Source of the DNA: Chloroflexota bacterium
GTDB lineage: Bacteria > Chloroflexota > Dehalococcoidia > DSGV01
DNA: 47,172 bases
Direction of reading: 5' to 3'
Assembly (NCBI GenBank): GCA_021787985.1
Contig: JAJYLG010000017.1
Coordinates: 1 to 47,172 of the forward strand
How positions within the stretch are numbered: the stretch's first letter is position 1; every line of letters begins with the position of its first letter. Made by a program: the position numbers and the translations under genes. Positions 7,557-15,704 of this stretch are shown here, one piece after another. The notes under the pieces were generated by a model. It did not search any database and was not told where the DNA came from. It worked only from the letters and a program-made list of their open reading frames with translations.

Positions 7557-8300
7557 ATGAAGCGCTCCCAATTCCAGCGCGCCCTGGGTCCGGTGGCCCT
7601 GGGAGCGGTCCTCGTGCTGCTGGTCGCCGCGTCCGGTGCAGACGGCAGCCGCGGCGTGCAGCCGGCGGCGAGCGGCACGCCGGCGGCCATCGGGACGTCG
7701 GTCGTCACTCCCCGCCCCGGCCGCGTCGGTCACCCCGACGTCCGCGGCGACGCCCAGAACTTCATCGGGTCGGACGCCTACTGGGACCAGGGCGCGCTGA
7801 TGCACTCCGACTCCGAGACCGCCACCTTGTACCGCCTGCACGGCGCCATCTGGCGCGTCTACATCGGCGACACGGTGAACGGGGTGCGCTGTCCGCGGGT
7901 CGTCGGCGACCTGGGCTACCCGACGAGCGACGAGTTCTGGAACGGGAGTCACGTGCAGCAGAACTTCCAGGTCGGGGAGATCCACTGGTACGGCAGCAAC
8001 GGGTCGGCCTGCTTCGTGCACAAGGCGCCGTACTGCCACGGCGGCTGGCGCGGCCCCGGTCTCCGCAGCCGACGATCGCTGGGCGGCGGGCCTGGCGGTG
8101 GCACGGTGAGTCCGAGTCGCCTGGCGTCCTTGCGCGGAACGACGGCCGGCCGCGTCGGTCAGCGCGCCCGAGCCGGTGAGCGAAGTCGCGGGAGTGCGCG
8201 GACCAGCGATGGCGTCGTGTCGACGGCGGGCTGCTACCCTCGTCGTGATGGAGAACACGCTGCGTCGCCTCGCCCGATTGGTCGCCCGGCCGGACGATGA
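7557..8300 (+). CDS. Secreted LGFP-repeat-like protein with an anomalous C-terminal tail
   Basis: The 247-residue frame begins with an N-terminal signal peptide (MKRSQFQRALGPVALGAVLVLLVAASG). The segment at about residues 110-145, VVGDLGYPTSDEF followed by VQQNFQVGEIHWY, fits an LGFP repeat. Such repeats in other high-GC bacteria sit in cell-wall-associated or secreted proteins. The recognisable protein ends near residue 165 (HKAPYCHGGW). The last 80 residues are Arg/Gly/Ser-rich low-complexity sequence and run 53 bases into the following gene. This suggests that the authentic C-terminus was lost by a frameshift or that the tail is not under selection. GGGAGG lies six bases upstream of the ATG. 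Confidence 0.65.
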   Translation: MKRSQFQRALGPVALGAVLVLLVAASGADGSRGVQPAASGTPAAIGTSVVTPRPGRVGHPDVRGDAQNFIGSDAYWDQGALMHSDSETATLYRLHGAIWRVYIGDTVNGVRCPRVVGDLGYPTSDEFWNGSHVQQNFQVGEIHWYGSNGSACFVHKAPYCHGGWRGPGLRSRRSLGGGPGGGTVSPSRLASLRGTTAGRVGQRARAGERSRGSARTSDGVVSTAGCYPRRDGEHAASPRPIGRPAGR

Positions 8301-9069
8301 GATCGACCTCGCGCAGGGGGCGTTGCTCATCGCGGGAGTGGAGTATCCCGACCTGGACGATGCGCGCTACCTGGATCTGTTGGACCGGCTGGCGATCGAG
8401 GCCGGCGGCCGCGTCCGGGAAGAGGACGGCCCGTTCGGAGCGGTGAACGCGCTCTCCGAATTCCTGTTCGACGACCAGCGCTTCCGTGGCAACGAGGGCG
8501 GTTACTACGACCCGCGGAACAGCTACCTGAACGAGGTGCTCGACCGTCGCCTCGGGATACCGATCACGCTGTCCGTCGTCTATCTGGAGGTGGGCTGGCG
8601 GTTGGGGATGCCGGTCAGCGGGGTGGGCATGCCGGGCCATTTTCTGGTTCGCTATCGCGCGCCGGGCGAGGAGATCATCATCGACCCGTTCCACCGCGGC
8701 ATCATCCTGGCGATGGACGACTGCCGCGAGCTGTTCGGGCGTGCGACCGGCCACCCCACGGCATTCCGTGTGGACCACCTGGCGCGGGTCGGCACCCGCG
8801 AGATCCTGGCCCGCATGCTGAACAACCTGAAGTCGATCTACCTGCGCCAGCACGACCTCGGCCGCGCGCGGACGGTGGTCGACCAGCTACTCGTGCTCCG
8901 CCCGGGCGATCCGGAGCAGTTGCGCGAGCGCGGCGTCCTGCGCTACCGGCTCGGAGACACGGCCGGCGCGCTGGCGGACCTGGAAGCGTACCTTGCCGCC
9001 TCCCCCGGTGCCGCCGACGCCGACGCCGTGCGGCAGCAGGTGGACGAGCTGCGTGACCGACTGGGCTGA
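8248..9069 (+). CDS. SirB1 family protein (transglutaminase-like plus TPR)
   Basis: A 273-residue protein. The N-terminal two thirds carry the SirB1/transglutaminase-like signature YYDPRNSYLNEVLDRRLG, IPITLSVVYLEVGWRLGM and GVGMPGHFLVRY. The C-terminal third has TPR-like helices (ARTVVDQLLVLRPGDPEQLRERGVLRYRLGDTAGALADL). The biochemical role of this family is not established. I chose the ATG at 8248, where MENTLRRLARLV begins, because upstream residues are not conserved in character. No ribosome binding site precedes it, but TACCCT ends eight bases before the ATG. That spacing suits a leaderless transcript. The gene overlaps the tail of the LGFP-like gene and converges on the DinB-like gene. 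Confidence 0.85.
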   Translation: MENTLRRLARLVARPDDEIDLAQGALLIAGVEYPDLDDARYLDLLDRLAIEAGGRVREEDGPFGAVNALSEFLFDDQRFRGNEGGYYDPRNSYLNEVLDRRLGIPITLSVVYLEVGWRLGMPVSGVGMPGHFLVRYRAPGEEIIIDPFHRGIILAMDDCRELFGRATGHPTAFRVDHLARVGTREILARMLNNLKSIYLRQHDLGRARTVVDQLLVLRPGDPEQLRERGVLRYRLGDTAGALADLEAYLAASPGAADADAVRQQVDELRDRLG

Positions 9070-9132
9070 CCTGCCCACGGACCGGGGACGGAATCGGCAG
9101 AGGGCGCGGATGTGGGGCGGTGCAGAGCCGCG

Positions 9133-9660
9133 TCAGGCGCGGCCGTATCTGGCGCGCTGCTCCGGCTGCTTCGCCTCCACCTGCTCCCACGCGCGGTCGT
9201 AGATCTGCGGCGGGTCCCAGCCGTTGAGCCCGGCGTAGGTGTCGAGCTGACTGCGGTGGTGGATGTCGTGCTCGGCCATGAGCAGCAGGATGCGCCACCC
9301 GGAGATGCTGCCGTCCGAATCGATCAACGGGATCTTGCGCTCCAGCCATGCGTCCGGCGTGCCGGCGAGCGCGCCGCGGAGCCGCTCGTAGCTGTCCTGG
9401 AGCGCCGGCAGCCAGCGGTCGCGCGACGACACGTCCGGCGCGGCGGGGGAGATCCAGCCCTCGCCGCGGTAGGCGCTGACGAAGTAGAGCCGGGCCCCGG
9501 CGATATGTCCGACGATGGTGTTGACCGGCCACGCCTTCTCGCCCGCGCCCGCGGGAGGGCGCCAGCCGTCGGCCTCGGGCGGCAGCGCGCCGATGTCGCG
9601 CAGGGCGCGCCGCTGGACACCGTCGAAGTAGCTGAGAAACGCGTCGATCGAGCGGAACAT
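9133..9660 (-). CDS. DinB family protein
   Basis: A 175-residue four-helix-bundle protein of the DinB/YfiT superfamily. The metal-binding histidines are visible: H52 in NTIVGHIAGARLYF, and H131, H134 and H135 in LLMAEHDIHHRSQLDTYAG. The HxxxH arrangement in the third helix is the usual metal site. Family members include thiol-dependent S-transferases (bacillithiol or mycothiol) and many uncharacterised proteins. The C-terminal APPQIYDRAWEQVEAKQ-like helix is complete. It is monocistronic, convergent with the SirB1-like gene and divergent from the response regulator, with which it shares a 155-base spacer. The ATG has a GAGGG about seven bases upstream. Confidence 0.85.
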   Translation of the reverse strand: MFRSIDAFLSYFDGVQRRALRDIGALPPEADGWRPPAGAGEKAWPVNTIVGHIAGARLYFVSAYRGEGWISPAAPDVSSRDRWLPALQDSYERLRGALAGTPDAWLERKIPLIDSDGSISGWRILLLMAEHDIHHRSQLDTYAGLNGWDPPQIYDRAWEQVEAKQPEQRARYGRA

Positions 9661-9815
9661 GTCGTGCCTCCCTCGCCTGCCTGCCCAGAGCCTAGCCGAA
9701 GCGCGGCCGATGTGTCCGGCCCACGGTGAAACGTCATGCGGCGCGCTTCATCTGAGCTTAATCGTCTCGCGCTATGCTCATTCTTGAGAAGATCCACACG
9801 AGCCGCGGCGGGACG

Positions 9816-10496
9816 ATGCGCATTCTCCTGGTGGAGGACGAGAAGCGAATCGCGGATTTCATCCGCAAGGGGCTGTCCGAGAACGGCTACGCGGTGGACG
9901 TGGCCTGCGACGGCGAGGAGGCCCTGGACTGGGCCGCGGTGGCCGAGCTCGACATCATCGTGCTCGATGTGCTGCTGCCGGGGCGTGACGGCCTCGATGT
10001 CTGCCGCGAGCTGCGCCGCCGGGGATCGCACGTCCCGGTCCTGATGCTCACCGCCCGCGACGCCATTGAGGACCGCGTGCGCGGGTTGGACAGCGGCGCC
10101 GACGACTATCTCGTCAAGCCGTTCGCCTTCGCCGAGCTGCTCGCCCGCCTGCGCGCGCTCGCCCGCAGGGAGCGTTCGGTGCTGGGGACGCATCTGCGGG
10201 TGGGCGACCTGGTGCTGGACACCGCGAGCAGGCAGGTGTCGCGCCAGGGCCAGTCGATCGCGCTGACGAGCAAGGAGTTCTCCCTGCTCGAGTACCTGCT
10301 GCGGCATCCGAACCAGGTGCTGACGCGGACGATGATCGCCGAGCATGTCTGGAACTACGATTTCGACAGCTCCAGCAATGTCATCGACGTGCACGTGCGC
10401 AACCTGCGTCGCAAGATCGACGATCCCTTCGCGGCCAGGCTGATCCACACCGTCCGGGGCGCCGGGTACCTGCTCTCAGACCGGCAGCCGGAGTAG
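9816..10496 (+). CDS. OmpR/PhoB family response regulator
   Basis: A 226-residue two-domain regulator. In the receiver domain the acidic pocket is E7-D8, the phosphoacceptor is D51 in DIIVLDVLLPGRDG, the switch threonine lies in MLTARD, and K101 is in DYLVKPF. The C-terminal winged-helix DNA-binding domain (about residues 125-222) includes LTSKEFSLLEYLLRHPNQVL and NVIDVHVRNLRRKID. The kinase gene follows after three bases, so the two form one operon. I chose the ATG at 9816 because residues before it are non-conserved, and GGCGGGACG precedes it. The target genes are unknown; the small secreted protein gene downstream is one candidate. Confidence 0.93.
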   Translation: MRILLVEDEKRIADFIRKGLSENGYAVDVACDGEEALDWAAVAELDIIVLDVLLPGRDGLDVCRELRRRGSHVPVLMLTARDAIEDRVRGLDSGADDYLVKPFAFAELLARLRALARRERSVLGTHLRVGDLVLDTASRQVSRQGQSIALTSKEFSLLEYLLRHPNQVLTRTMIAEHVWNYDFDSSSNVIDVHVRNLRRKIDDPFAARLIHTVRGAGYLLSDRQPE

Positions 10497-10499
10497 GCC

Positions 10500-11888
10500 G
10501 TGCCGGGCTTCCGCTCCGTCCGCCTGCGGCTCACCCTCTGGTACGTGCTCCTGCTGGCCGCGATCCTGGCTGCCTTCAGCGGCGGCATCTACCTGGCGCT
10601 ACGCCAGCAGCTCTATGTCAGCCTCGACACCTCGCTGCGCAGTCGCGCAACCACCGTGCTCGAGGTCATCGAGTACGAGAACGGTCGGCCCACGCTTTCC
10701 GGCACGATCTCGGCCTTTGACCCCAACGTCGGCGAGCATTTCGTGCGCCTGTTCGACACGACGGGCGCCGTCACGTTCGACGACAGCACGGCGATGGGCG
10801 ACATCCCGATCGACCCGCGCGCGGTGCAGGCAGCCCTGGCCGGCCGGCCGACCACCCGCTCGGTGAGCGCGGGCGGCGAGACGCTGCGCACACGGACGGT
10901 TCCCATCCAGCGCAACAGCCGGGTCTTCGGGGTGCTGGAGGTCGGCTTGCGGGATGAGGTGCCGGGGACGCTGCGCTCGCTGCTTGTGATCTTCGCCGTC
11001 GCCGGTCCGGTGACATTGCTGCTGGCAAGCCTGGGCGGCATATTCCTGGCGGAACGTGCGCTGGCGCCGATTGACAAGGTGACGCGGGTGGCGCGGCGAA
11101 TCTCGGCCGAGGACCTGAGCCAGCGGCTCGACCTGCGGCTGCCGGACGACGAGGTGGGACGGCTCGCCCGCACCTTCGACGAGATGATCGCCCGCCTGGA
11201 CGACGCGTTTCGACGGCAGCGCCAGTTCACCGCCGACGCCTCGCACGAGCTGAGGACGCCGCTGACCGCCATCAAGGGCCAGGTGGAGGTCGCGCTCGCC
11301 AGGCCGCGGCGCCTGGACGCGTACCGCGAAGTGCTGCGGAATGTGAACGAAGAGGTGGATCGCCTCATCCGGCTGGTCGGGAGCCTTCTCACGCTGGCCC
11401 GCGCCGACGCCGGGCAGATCCCCATCGCGTCCGAGCCCGTTAACCTGGCGGGGCTGGTGGCCGCCGGCGTCGAGCAGGTGCGGCCGGCCGGCGAGGGGCG
11501 GCGGGTCGAGCTGATCGTCGCTCCCGGTCCGCCGGTGACGCTGCGGGCCGACGAGGACCTGCTCCTCCACCTCCTGCTCAACCTGCTGGACAACGCTCTC
11601 AAGCACACCGAGGCTGGCGGTCGCGTGGTCGCAGGCTGGGGACTGGACGACGGGTGCGCCGAGCTGTGGGTGCGCGACACCGGAGCGGGCATCGCGGCGG
11701 AGCACCTGGGGCGCATCTTCGACCGGTTCTATCGGGCGGACAAGGCGCGCAGCCGGGCCGAGGGCGGGGCGGGGCTCGGGCTCAGCATTTGCCGCTGGAT
11801 CGCCGAGGCGCACGGTGGCTCCATCGCGGTGGCGAGCGCGCCGGGGCGGGGCAGCACCTTCACCGTCCGCCTGCCGCTCCCGCACTGA
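10500..11888 (+). CDS. Sensor histidine kinase (HisKA/HATPase_c)
   Basis: A 462-residue membrane kinase starting with GTG. Transmembrane helix 1 is at about residues 12-33 and helix 2 at about 160-183. Between them is an extracytoplasmic sensor region of about 125 residues. A HAMP domain follows (ERALAPIDKVTRVARRISAEDL). The phosphoacceptor is H249 in ADASHELRTPLTAIKG. The ATP-binding domain has the N box (LLNLLDNALKH), G1 (VRDTGAGI), F (FDRFYRADKARS) and G2 (GGAGLGLSIC) boxes. It sits three bases after its response regulator, so expression is coupled. The sensor domain gives no hint of the ligand. This layout is like the CutS/TctE/QseC class of kinases. Confidence 0.93.
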   Translation: MPGFRSVRLRLTLWYVLLLAAILAAFSGGIYLALRQQLYVSLDTSLRSRATTVLEVIEYENGRPTLSGTISAFDPNVGEHFVRLFDTTGAVTFDDSTAMGDIPIDPRAVQAALAGRPTTRSVSAGGETLRTRTVPIQRNSRVFGVLEVGLRDEVPGTLRSLLVIFAVAGPVTLLLASLGGIFLAERALAPIDKVTRVARRISAEDLSQRLDLRLPDDEVGRLARTFDEMIARLDDAFRRQRQFTADASHELRTPLTAIKGQVEVALARPRRLDAYREVLRNVNEEVDRLIRLVGSLLTLARADAGQIPIASEPVNLAGLVAAGVEQVRPAGEGRRVELIVAPGPPVTLRADEDLLLHLLLNLLDNALKHTEAGGRVVAGWGLDDGCAELWVRDTGAGIAAEHLGRIFDRFYRADKARSRAEGGAGLGLSICRWIAEAHGGSIAVASAPGRGSTFTVRLPLPH

Positions 11889-12014
11889 GCGAGCGTGCCT
11901 ACCGACCTGGCGATACTTCGAGCTGGCTTCATCGCCGCTTCATCCGCCGGCCCTACGGTGGGAGAGAGGGACGCCGCGATGTCCCGGCAGACTGACGGAA
12001 AGGAGGACAGGAGC

Positions 12015-12293
12015 ATGCTGACTACGCTGAAGGCGAAGCTGCTGGCCGGCGGCGCGAGCCTGGCCCTGCTAGCCGCTGCGGTGGGCGGTGGCGTCGCGGT
12101 CCACGCCCAAACCAGCCAGCCGACCCAGCCGCCGGCGGCCACGCAGACCGCCCAGCCTCCGGCTGTCCCGCAGCAGGCCGAGCCCGAAAACGGCGAGGTC
12201 AAGGGCATCGGGAAGGTGGAGACTGACGGCCCGGGCGGCCATGCCGACCAGGACGGCGTCGACGTGCAGCACGACTTCCAGGGCGTCGAGTAG
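12015..12293 (+). CDS. Small secreted acidic protein
   Basis: A 92-residue protein with a typical signal peptide (LLAGGASLALLAAAVGGGVAVHAQ) that should be cleaved after AHAQ or nearby. A Pro/Gln/Thr-rich linker follows, then an acidic, glycine-rich end that includes GKVETDGPGGHADQDGVD. It starts with ATG after AGGAGGACAGGAGC. It lies 126 bases downstream of a two-component operon and ends in a strong terminator. Small acidic exported proteins of this kind are found next to two-component systems in other bacteria, but I cannot name a family. It might be a target or an accessory of the neighbouring kinase; that is inference only. Confidence 0.6.
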   Translation: MLTTLKAKLLAGGASLALLAAAVGGGVAVHAQTSQPTQPPAATQTAQPPAVPQQAEPENGEVKGIGKVETDGPGGHADQDGVDVQHDFQGVE

Positions 12294-12312
12294 CCCCGAG
12301 CCGGCTGCACCA

Positions 12313-12346
12313 GGGGGCAGGGGAACCTGCCCCCGTCTATTCTTTC
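12313..12346 (+). terminator. Intrinsic terminator after the small secreted protein gene
   Basis: A perfect nine-pair GC-rich stem, GGGGGCAGG / CCTGCCCCC, closes a GGAA loop and is followed by the pyrimidine-rich GTCTATTCTTTC. It should end the two-component or small-protein transcript. Confidence 0.8.
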
Positions 12347-12394
12347 GTGCACCTTGGTTCGTTTCACTGCGCATGCCTTCCGGCTATGGCGGCC

Positions 12395-12403
12395 TGGTAG
12401 AAT
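12395..12403 (+). promoter_or_regulatory. Extended -10 promoter candidate for the SQR-like gene
   Basis: TGGTAGAAT fits the extended -10 pattern TGnTAnnnT. No convincing -35 lies at the right distance, as is common with extended -10 promoters. It sits about 85 bases before the predicted start. Confidence 0.45.
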
Positions 12404-12487
12404 ACGTGCGCCCAATCGACGTGTGTGGCGGCGACGGGTGAGCCGCCGCGCCCCGGTTGACGCCTCGGTGCCATGAGGGAAGGCGAG

Positions 12488-13642
12488 ATGGTCGGTCACA
12501 AGCTCCCCACGGTCGTCGCTCTCGGTGGAGGAATCGGCGGACAGGTCGTCTCGACCCGCCTCAAGCAGAAGCTCGGCGGCACGGCGCACGTGGCGCTCAT
12601 CGAGCGGTCGCCGCGTTTCACCTTCGCGCCGTCGCTCCTCTGGCTGATGGTTGGGCAGCGCAAGGTGGGGACGATCTCGCGGGACTACGCGGCGTTGCGG
12701 CGCCGGGGGGTGGAGGTCATCCAAGCGGGCGTCACCGGGGTCGACGCGGAGCAGAGCAAGGTGCGCACGGACCGCGGGGAGATCGGCTACGACTACCTGG
12801 TGATCGCCCTCGGCGCCGAGCTGGCGCCCGAGCGCATGGCGGGCCTGGCCGAGTACGCTCACCATCCCTACGACCTGGGCTCGGCCGAGCGGCTGCGCGA
12901 CGCGCTGGCGCGGTTCTCGGGCGGCCGTGTGGTGGTGGCGATCTCGGCACTGCCGTACAAGTGCCCGGCCGCGCCGTACGAGACGGCGATGCTGGTCGAC
13001 GGGTTCCTGCGCCGGCGCGGCCTGGGCGGCGCCTCACAGGTGGAGGTTTACACTCCGGAGCCGCTGCCGCTGCCCGTCGCGGGCGCGTACCCCGGCTACA
13101 GCGTCGCGGCCGAGCTGGCGGCCCGGTCGATTGGCTTTCACCCGCGGACACAGCTCGAACGGGTGGAGGAGAAGGCGCTGGTCATCGACGGGGAGTCGGT
13201 GCCGTACGACCTGGCGATCGTCATCCCGCCGCATCGGCCGCCGGAGGCTCTGTCCTCCACGACGCTGGCCGGCCCGGGCGGCTGGATCCGCGTGGATCGG
13301 GGGACGCTGCGGACCGGAGCGGAGAACGTCTACGCCCTCGGCGACGCGACCGCCATACCGCTGGAGAACGGCATGATGCTCCCCAAGGCCGGTGTCTTCG
13401 CCCACGGCGAGGCTGAGGTCGTCGCGGAGAACATCGCCCGGCGCATCCGCGGTGGCGTGGGCGAGGCGGAGTTTGACGGCCACGGGACGTGCTTCCTCGA
13501 GACCGGCGGAGGGAAGTCGGGACTCGCTCGGGGCGACTTCTTCGCCTCGCCCGCACCACGGGTGGCCATGTACCGCCCCAGTCGCGCGTGGCATGCGGGG
13601 AAGATCGCCTTCGAGCAGTACTGGCTCCGCCGCTGGCTGTAG
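12488..13642 (+). CDS. Sulfide:quinone oxidoreductase-like FAD-dependent pyridine nucleotide-disulfide oxidoreductase
   Basis: A 384-residue flavoprotein of the SQR/FCSD/NDH-2 superfamily. The FAD-binding start is VVALGGGIGGQVVSTRL, the conserved YDYLVIALGA is near residues 101-110, and the C-terminal FAD motif is VYALGDATAIPL (282-292). Two cysteines are placed as in sulfide-oxidising members: C159 in LPYKCPAAPYE, like the CPPGPYE of flavocytochrome c sulfide dehydrogenase, and C335 in GHGTCFLETGGG. They could form the redox-active disulfide that takes up sulfide sulfur. Electrons would pass to the quinone pool at the membrane surface. I chose the ATG at 12488 because AGGGAAGG precedes it; the ATG 15 bases upstream has no such site. 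Some homologues act on other substrates. Confidence 0.8.
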   Translation: MVGHKLPTVVALGGGIGGQVVSTRLKQKLGGTAHVALIERSPRFTFAPSLLWLMVGQRKVGTISRDYAALRRRGVEVIQAGVTGVDAEQSKVRTDRGEIGYDYLVIALGAELAPERMAGLAEYAHHPYDLGSAERLRDALARFSGGRVVVAISALPYKCPAAPYETAMLVDGFLRRRGLGGASQVEVYTPEPLPLPVAGAYPGYSVAAELAARSIGFHPRTQLERVEEKALVIDGESVPYDLAIVIPPHRPPEALSSTTLAGPGGWIRVDRGTLRTGAENVYALGDATAIPLENGMMLPKAGVFAHGEAEVVAENIARRIRGGVGEAEFDGHGTCFLETGGGKSGLARGDFFASPAPRVAMYRPSRAWHAGKIAFEQYWLRRWL

Positions 13643-13759
13643 CGCGGCCCCTCTCGGCGCGTCGGCGCGGCGCGGGCCAGGGAGCCGGTGTGGCACGGTT
13701 GGCTGGTGCCTGGGCGTCGAGGCCCTCTCCGGCTCCGACGCTTGGAACTGCGCTTCTGG

Positions 13760-15304
13760 TCAGGCCTCGGTGGGGGTGTGCTGAGCCAGCCACTCGCGCA
13801 CCTGGAAGCGGAGGACCTTCCCGCTGGCGTTGCGCGGGATCTCCTCGATGAAGAACACTTGCCGTGGCCGTTTGAAGTCGGGCAGGAGGCGGCTCTGCAG
13901 ACAGTGCCGGTCGACCTCCGCCTCGTCCAGCGACGCGTCGGCGCGCGCGACGCAGGCGACTACCACCTGCCCCCATCGCTCGTGGGGCAGACCCACGACC
14001 GCCGCGTCGCGGACCTTGGGGTGTGCGAGCAGCACGTCCTCCACCTCCGCCGGGTGGATGTTCTCCCCGCCGCTGATGATCATGTCGTCGACGCGGCCCG
14101 TGATGAACAGGTCCCCCTCGGCGTCCTGGTAGGCGACGTCGCCGGTAAAGTACCAACCGTCCCGCACCGCGCGCGCGGTCTCCTGCGGTTTGTGCCAGTA
14201 CCCGGCGAAGGCCTCGTCCGCGCGGATGTCGGCGATGAGCTCACCCTCCCGCCCCGGCTCCACCAGGTCCTCGGGTCCGCCTCCGAGGCGCACGATCCGT
14301 GTGCGGCTCTGGACCCCCATGCGGAGCGCACCGGGTTTGCGGCCGGCGTTACGGAAGTAGAAGCCGACGTACGCCTCGGTGTTGCCGTAGATATGTGTCA
14401 GGTTGGCGGTCATTTGCGCCACAACTCTTTGCAGCAGCTCGCGCGCCATGGGCGCGCCCGCATACACCAGGTCGCGCACGCTGCGGACGTCGCGCGCGGT
14501 GAAGTCCGGTTGCGACAGCAGCATGTGGAAGTGGGTTGGCGAGGCGAACAGGAACGTGAGGTGTTCCCGCTCGATGAGGTCCAGCACGGACGACGGCACG
14601 AAGTCGCGCACGGCGTAGTACGTGGCGTTCAGGTACAGGCTGGGCAGCAGGACGCCGTGCAGTCCGATGGTGTGGTAGAGCGGCATGGCGCCCACGAACC
14701 GATCTCCTTCGCCGTGGCGCAGGCCATGGGCCAGCATCACGGTGAACATCCGGGCCAGGCCCGTGCGGTGGGTGATGGGCACGCCCTTCGGCTGCCCGGT
14801 GGTACCGGACGTGTAGAGGATGACGGAGAGCGCGGAGTCGTCCACCGTCACCCCCGGGTCGGTGTCAGGGCTATCCTCGACGAGCTGCGCAAGGCTGACG
14901 ACGCCGGCGGGCGGCCGGCCGCCGTCGAACAGCCGCAGGGGGACAGGCGCGCCACGTGTGGCGGCCAGCACCGTCTCGCACGTCAGCGGCTCGAAGACGA
15001 CTGCGCACGGCTCGGCGTCCTGGATATGGTAGGCGACGCCACCTTCTTTCAGCCGTGGGTTGAACGGAACCGCCACGGCGCCGAGCTTCTGCAGCGCCAG
15101 GAACAGCGTGGCATGCGGTTCGCCGGTCCGCAGGCCGATGAGCACGCGGTCCCCCGGCCGCACGCCCCGCGCACGCAGCCCGTTGGCCAGCCGGTCCACC
15201 CGGCGGCGCCACTCCGCGTACGTGAGCCGCTGGTCGCCGTCCACGATGGCGAGTCGGTCCGGCGTGCGCTCCACCACGAAATCGAACATGGTCCCAAGGT
15301 CCAT
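13760..15304 (-). CDS. AMP-dependent acyl-CoA synthetase (FadD-like)
   Basis: A 514-residue adenylate-forming ligase that would convert a carboxylic acid, ATP and CoA to acyl-CoA, AMP and PPi. The P-loop-like motif YTSGTTGQPKGV is at residues 164-175, the YGNTEAY segment matches the A5 motif, WYFTGDVAYQDAEG the A7 motif, and GRVDDMIISGGENIHPAEVE the hinge motif. The catalytic lysine is K496 in RNASGKVLRF. All motifs are intact. GGAGGAG lies six bases upstream of the ATG. It is downstream of the PaaK-like gene and its small partner on the same strand. The substrate is unknown; medium-chain or aromatic acids are typical for this subgroup. Confidence 0.92.
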   Translation of the reverse strand: MDLGTMFDFVVERTPDRLAIVDGDQRLTYAEWRRRVDRLANGLRARGVRPGDRVLIGLRTGEPHATLFLALQKLGAVAVPFNPRLKEGGVAYHIQDAEPCAVVFEPLTCETVLAATRGAPVPLRLFDGGRPPAGVVSLAQLVEDSPDTDPGVTVDDSALSVILYTSGTTGQPKGVPITHRTGLARMFTVMLAHGLRHGEGDRFVGAMPLYHTIGLHGVLLPSLYLNATYYAVRDFVPSSVLDLIEREHLTFLFASPTHFHMLLSQPDFTARDVRSVRDLVYAGAPMARELLQRVVAQMTANLTHIYGNTEAYVGFYFRNAGRKPGALRMGVQSRTRIVRLGGGPEDLVEPGREGELIADIRADEAFAGYWHKPQETARAVRDGWYFTGDVAYQDAEGDLFITGRVDDMIISGGENIHPAEVEDVLLAHPKVRDAAVVGLPHERWGQVVVACVARADASLDEAEVDRHCLQSRLLPDFKRPRQVFFIEEIPRNASGKVLRFQVREWLAQHTPTEA

Positions 15305-15485
15305 GGTCAGCTCCTCCGCTCTCCGCCAGCCCCAGCCGCTGCAGGTCTGCCACGCCTGCGATGGGCCTCGTGTTCGAGCCGCCCCTGTGCGACGTCTCTT
15401 GGGCCGGAAATCTGCAGCGACCTCCCGGAGATCATGGGGCGACGATCGCCGGTGAGGTCAGCGGGTGCGGCCGCATGCCGTATCG

Positions 15486-15704
15486 TTAGCCTTCCCCGGC
15501 ATGTGATCGCGCCGATCCCGAGAGCCCGTATTCGCTCGGCCACAGGGGCGCTTCTTCCGGGCTGACGGAGCCCTCGACCACCAGCGCCGCCTCTGCCATC
15601 AGCCTGAGGTAGCTGGCGATCGCAGGCGTCAGCGCCTCACGGTAGAGCTCGTCGATGCGTTGCCGCAGCAGAGCGATCTCGGACCTGAACTCCGGTTGAT
15701 TCAT
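15486..15704 (-). CDS. Small protein translationally coupled to the PaaK-like gene
   Basis: A 72-residue protein, mostly alpha-helical by eye (FRSEIALLRQRIDELYREAL, then IASYLRLMAEAALVVEG), ending in a short Pro/Ser/Gly-rich tail. Its ATG overlaps the TGA of the PaaK-like gene as ATGA (15701-15704), so it is translated by coupling and is unlikely to be chance. The first helix has a heptad-like Leu/Ile pattern and could pack against a partner. It may be an accessory of the ligase. I do not recognise a family. Confidence 0.6.
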   Translation of the reverse strand: MNQPEFRSEIALLRQRIDELYREALTPAIASYLRLMAEAALVVEGSVSPEEAPLWPSEYGLSGSARSHAGEG

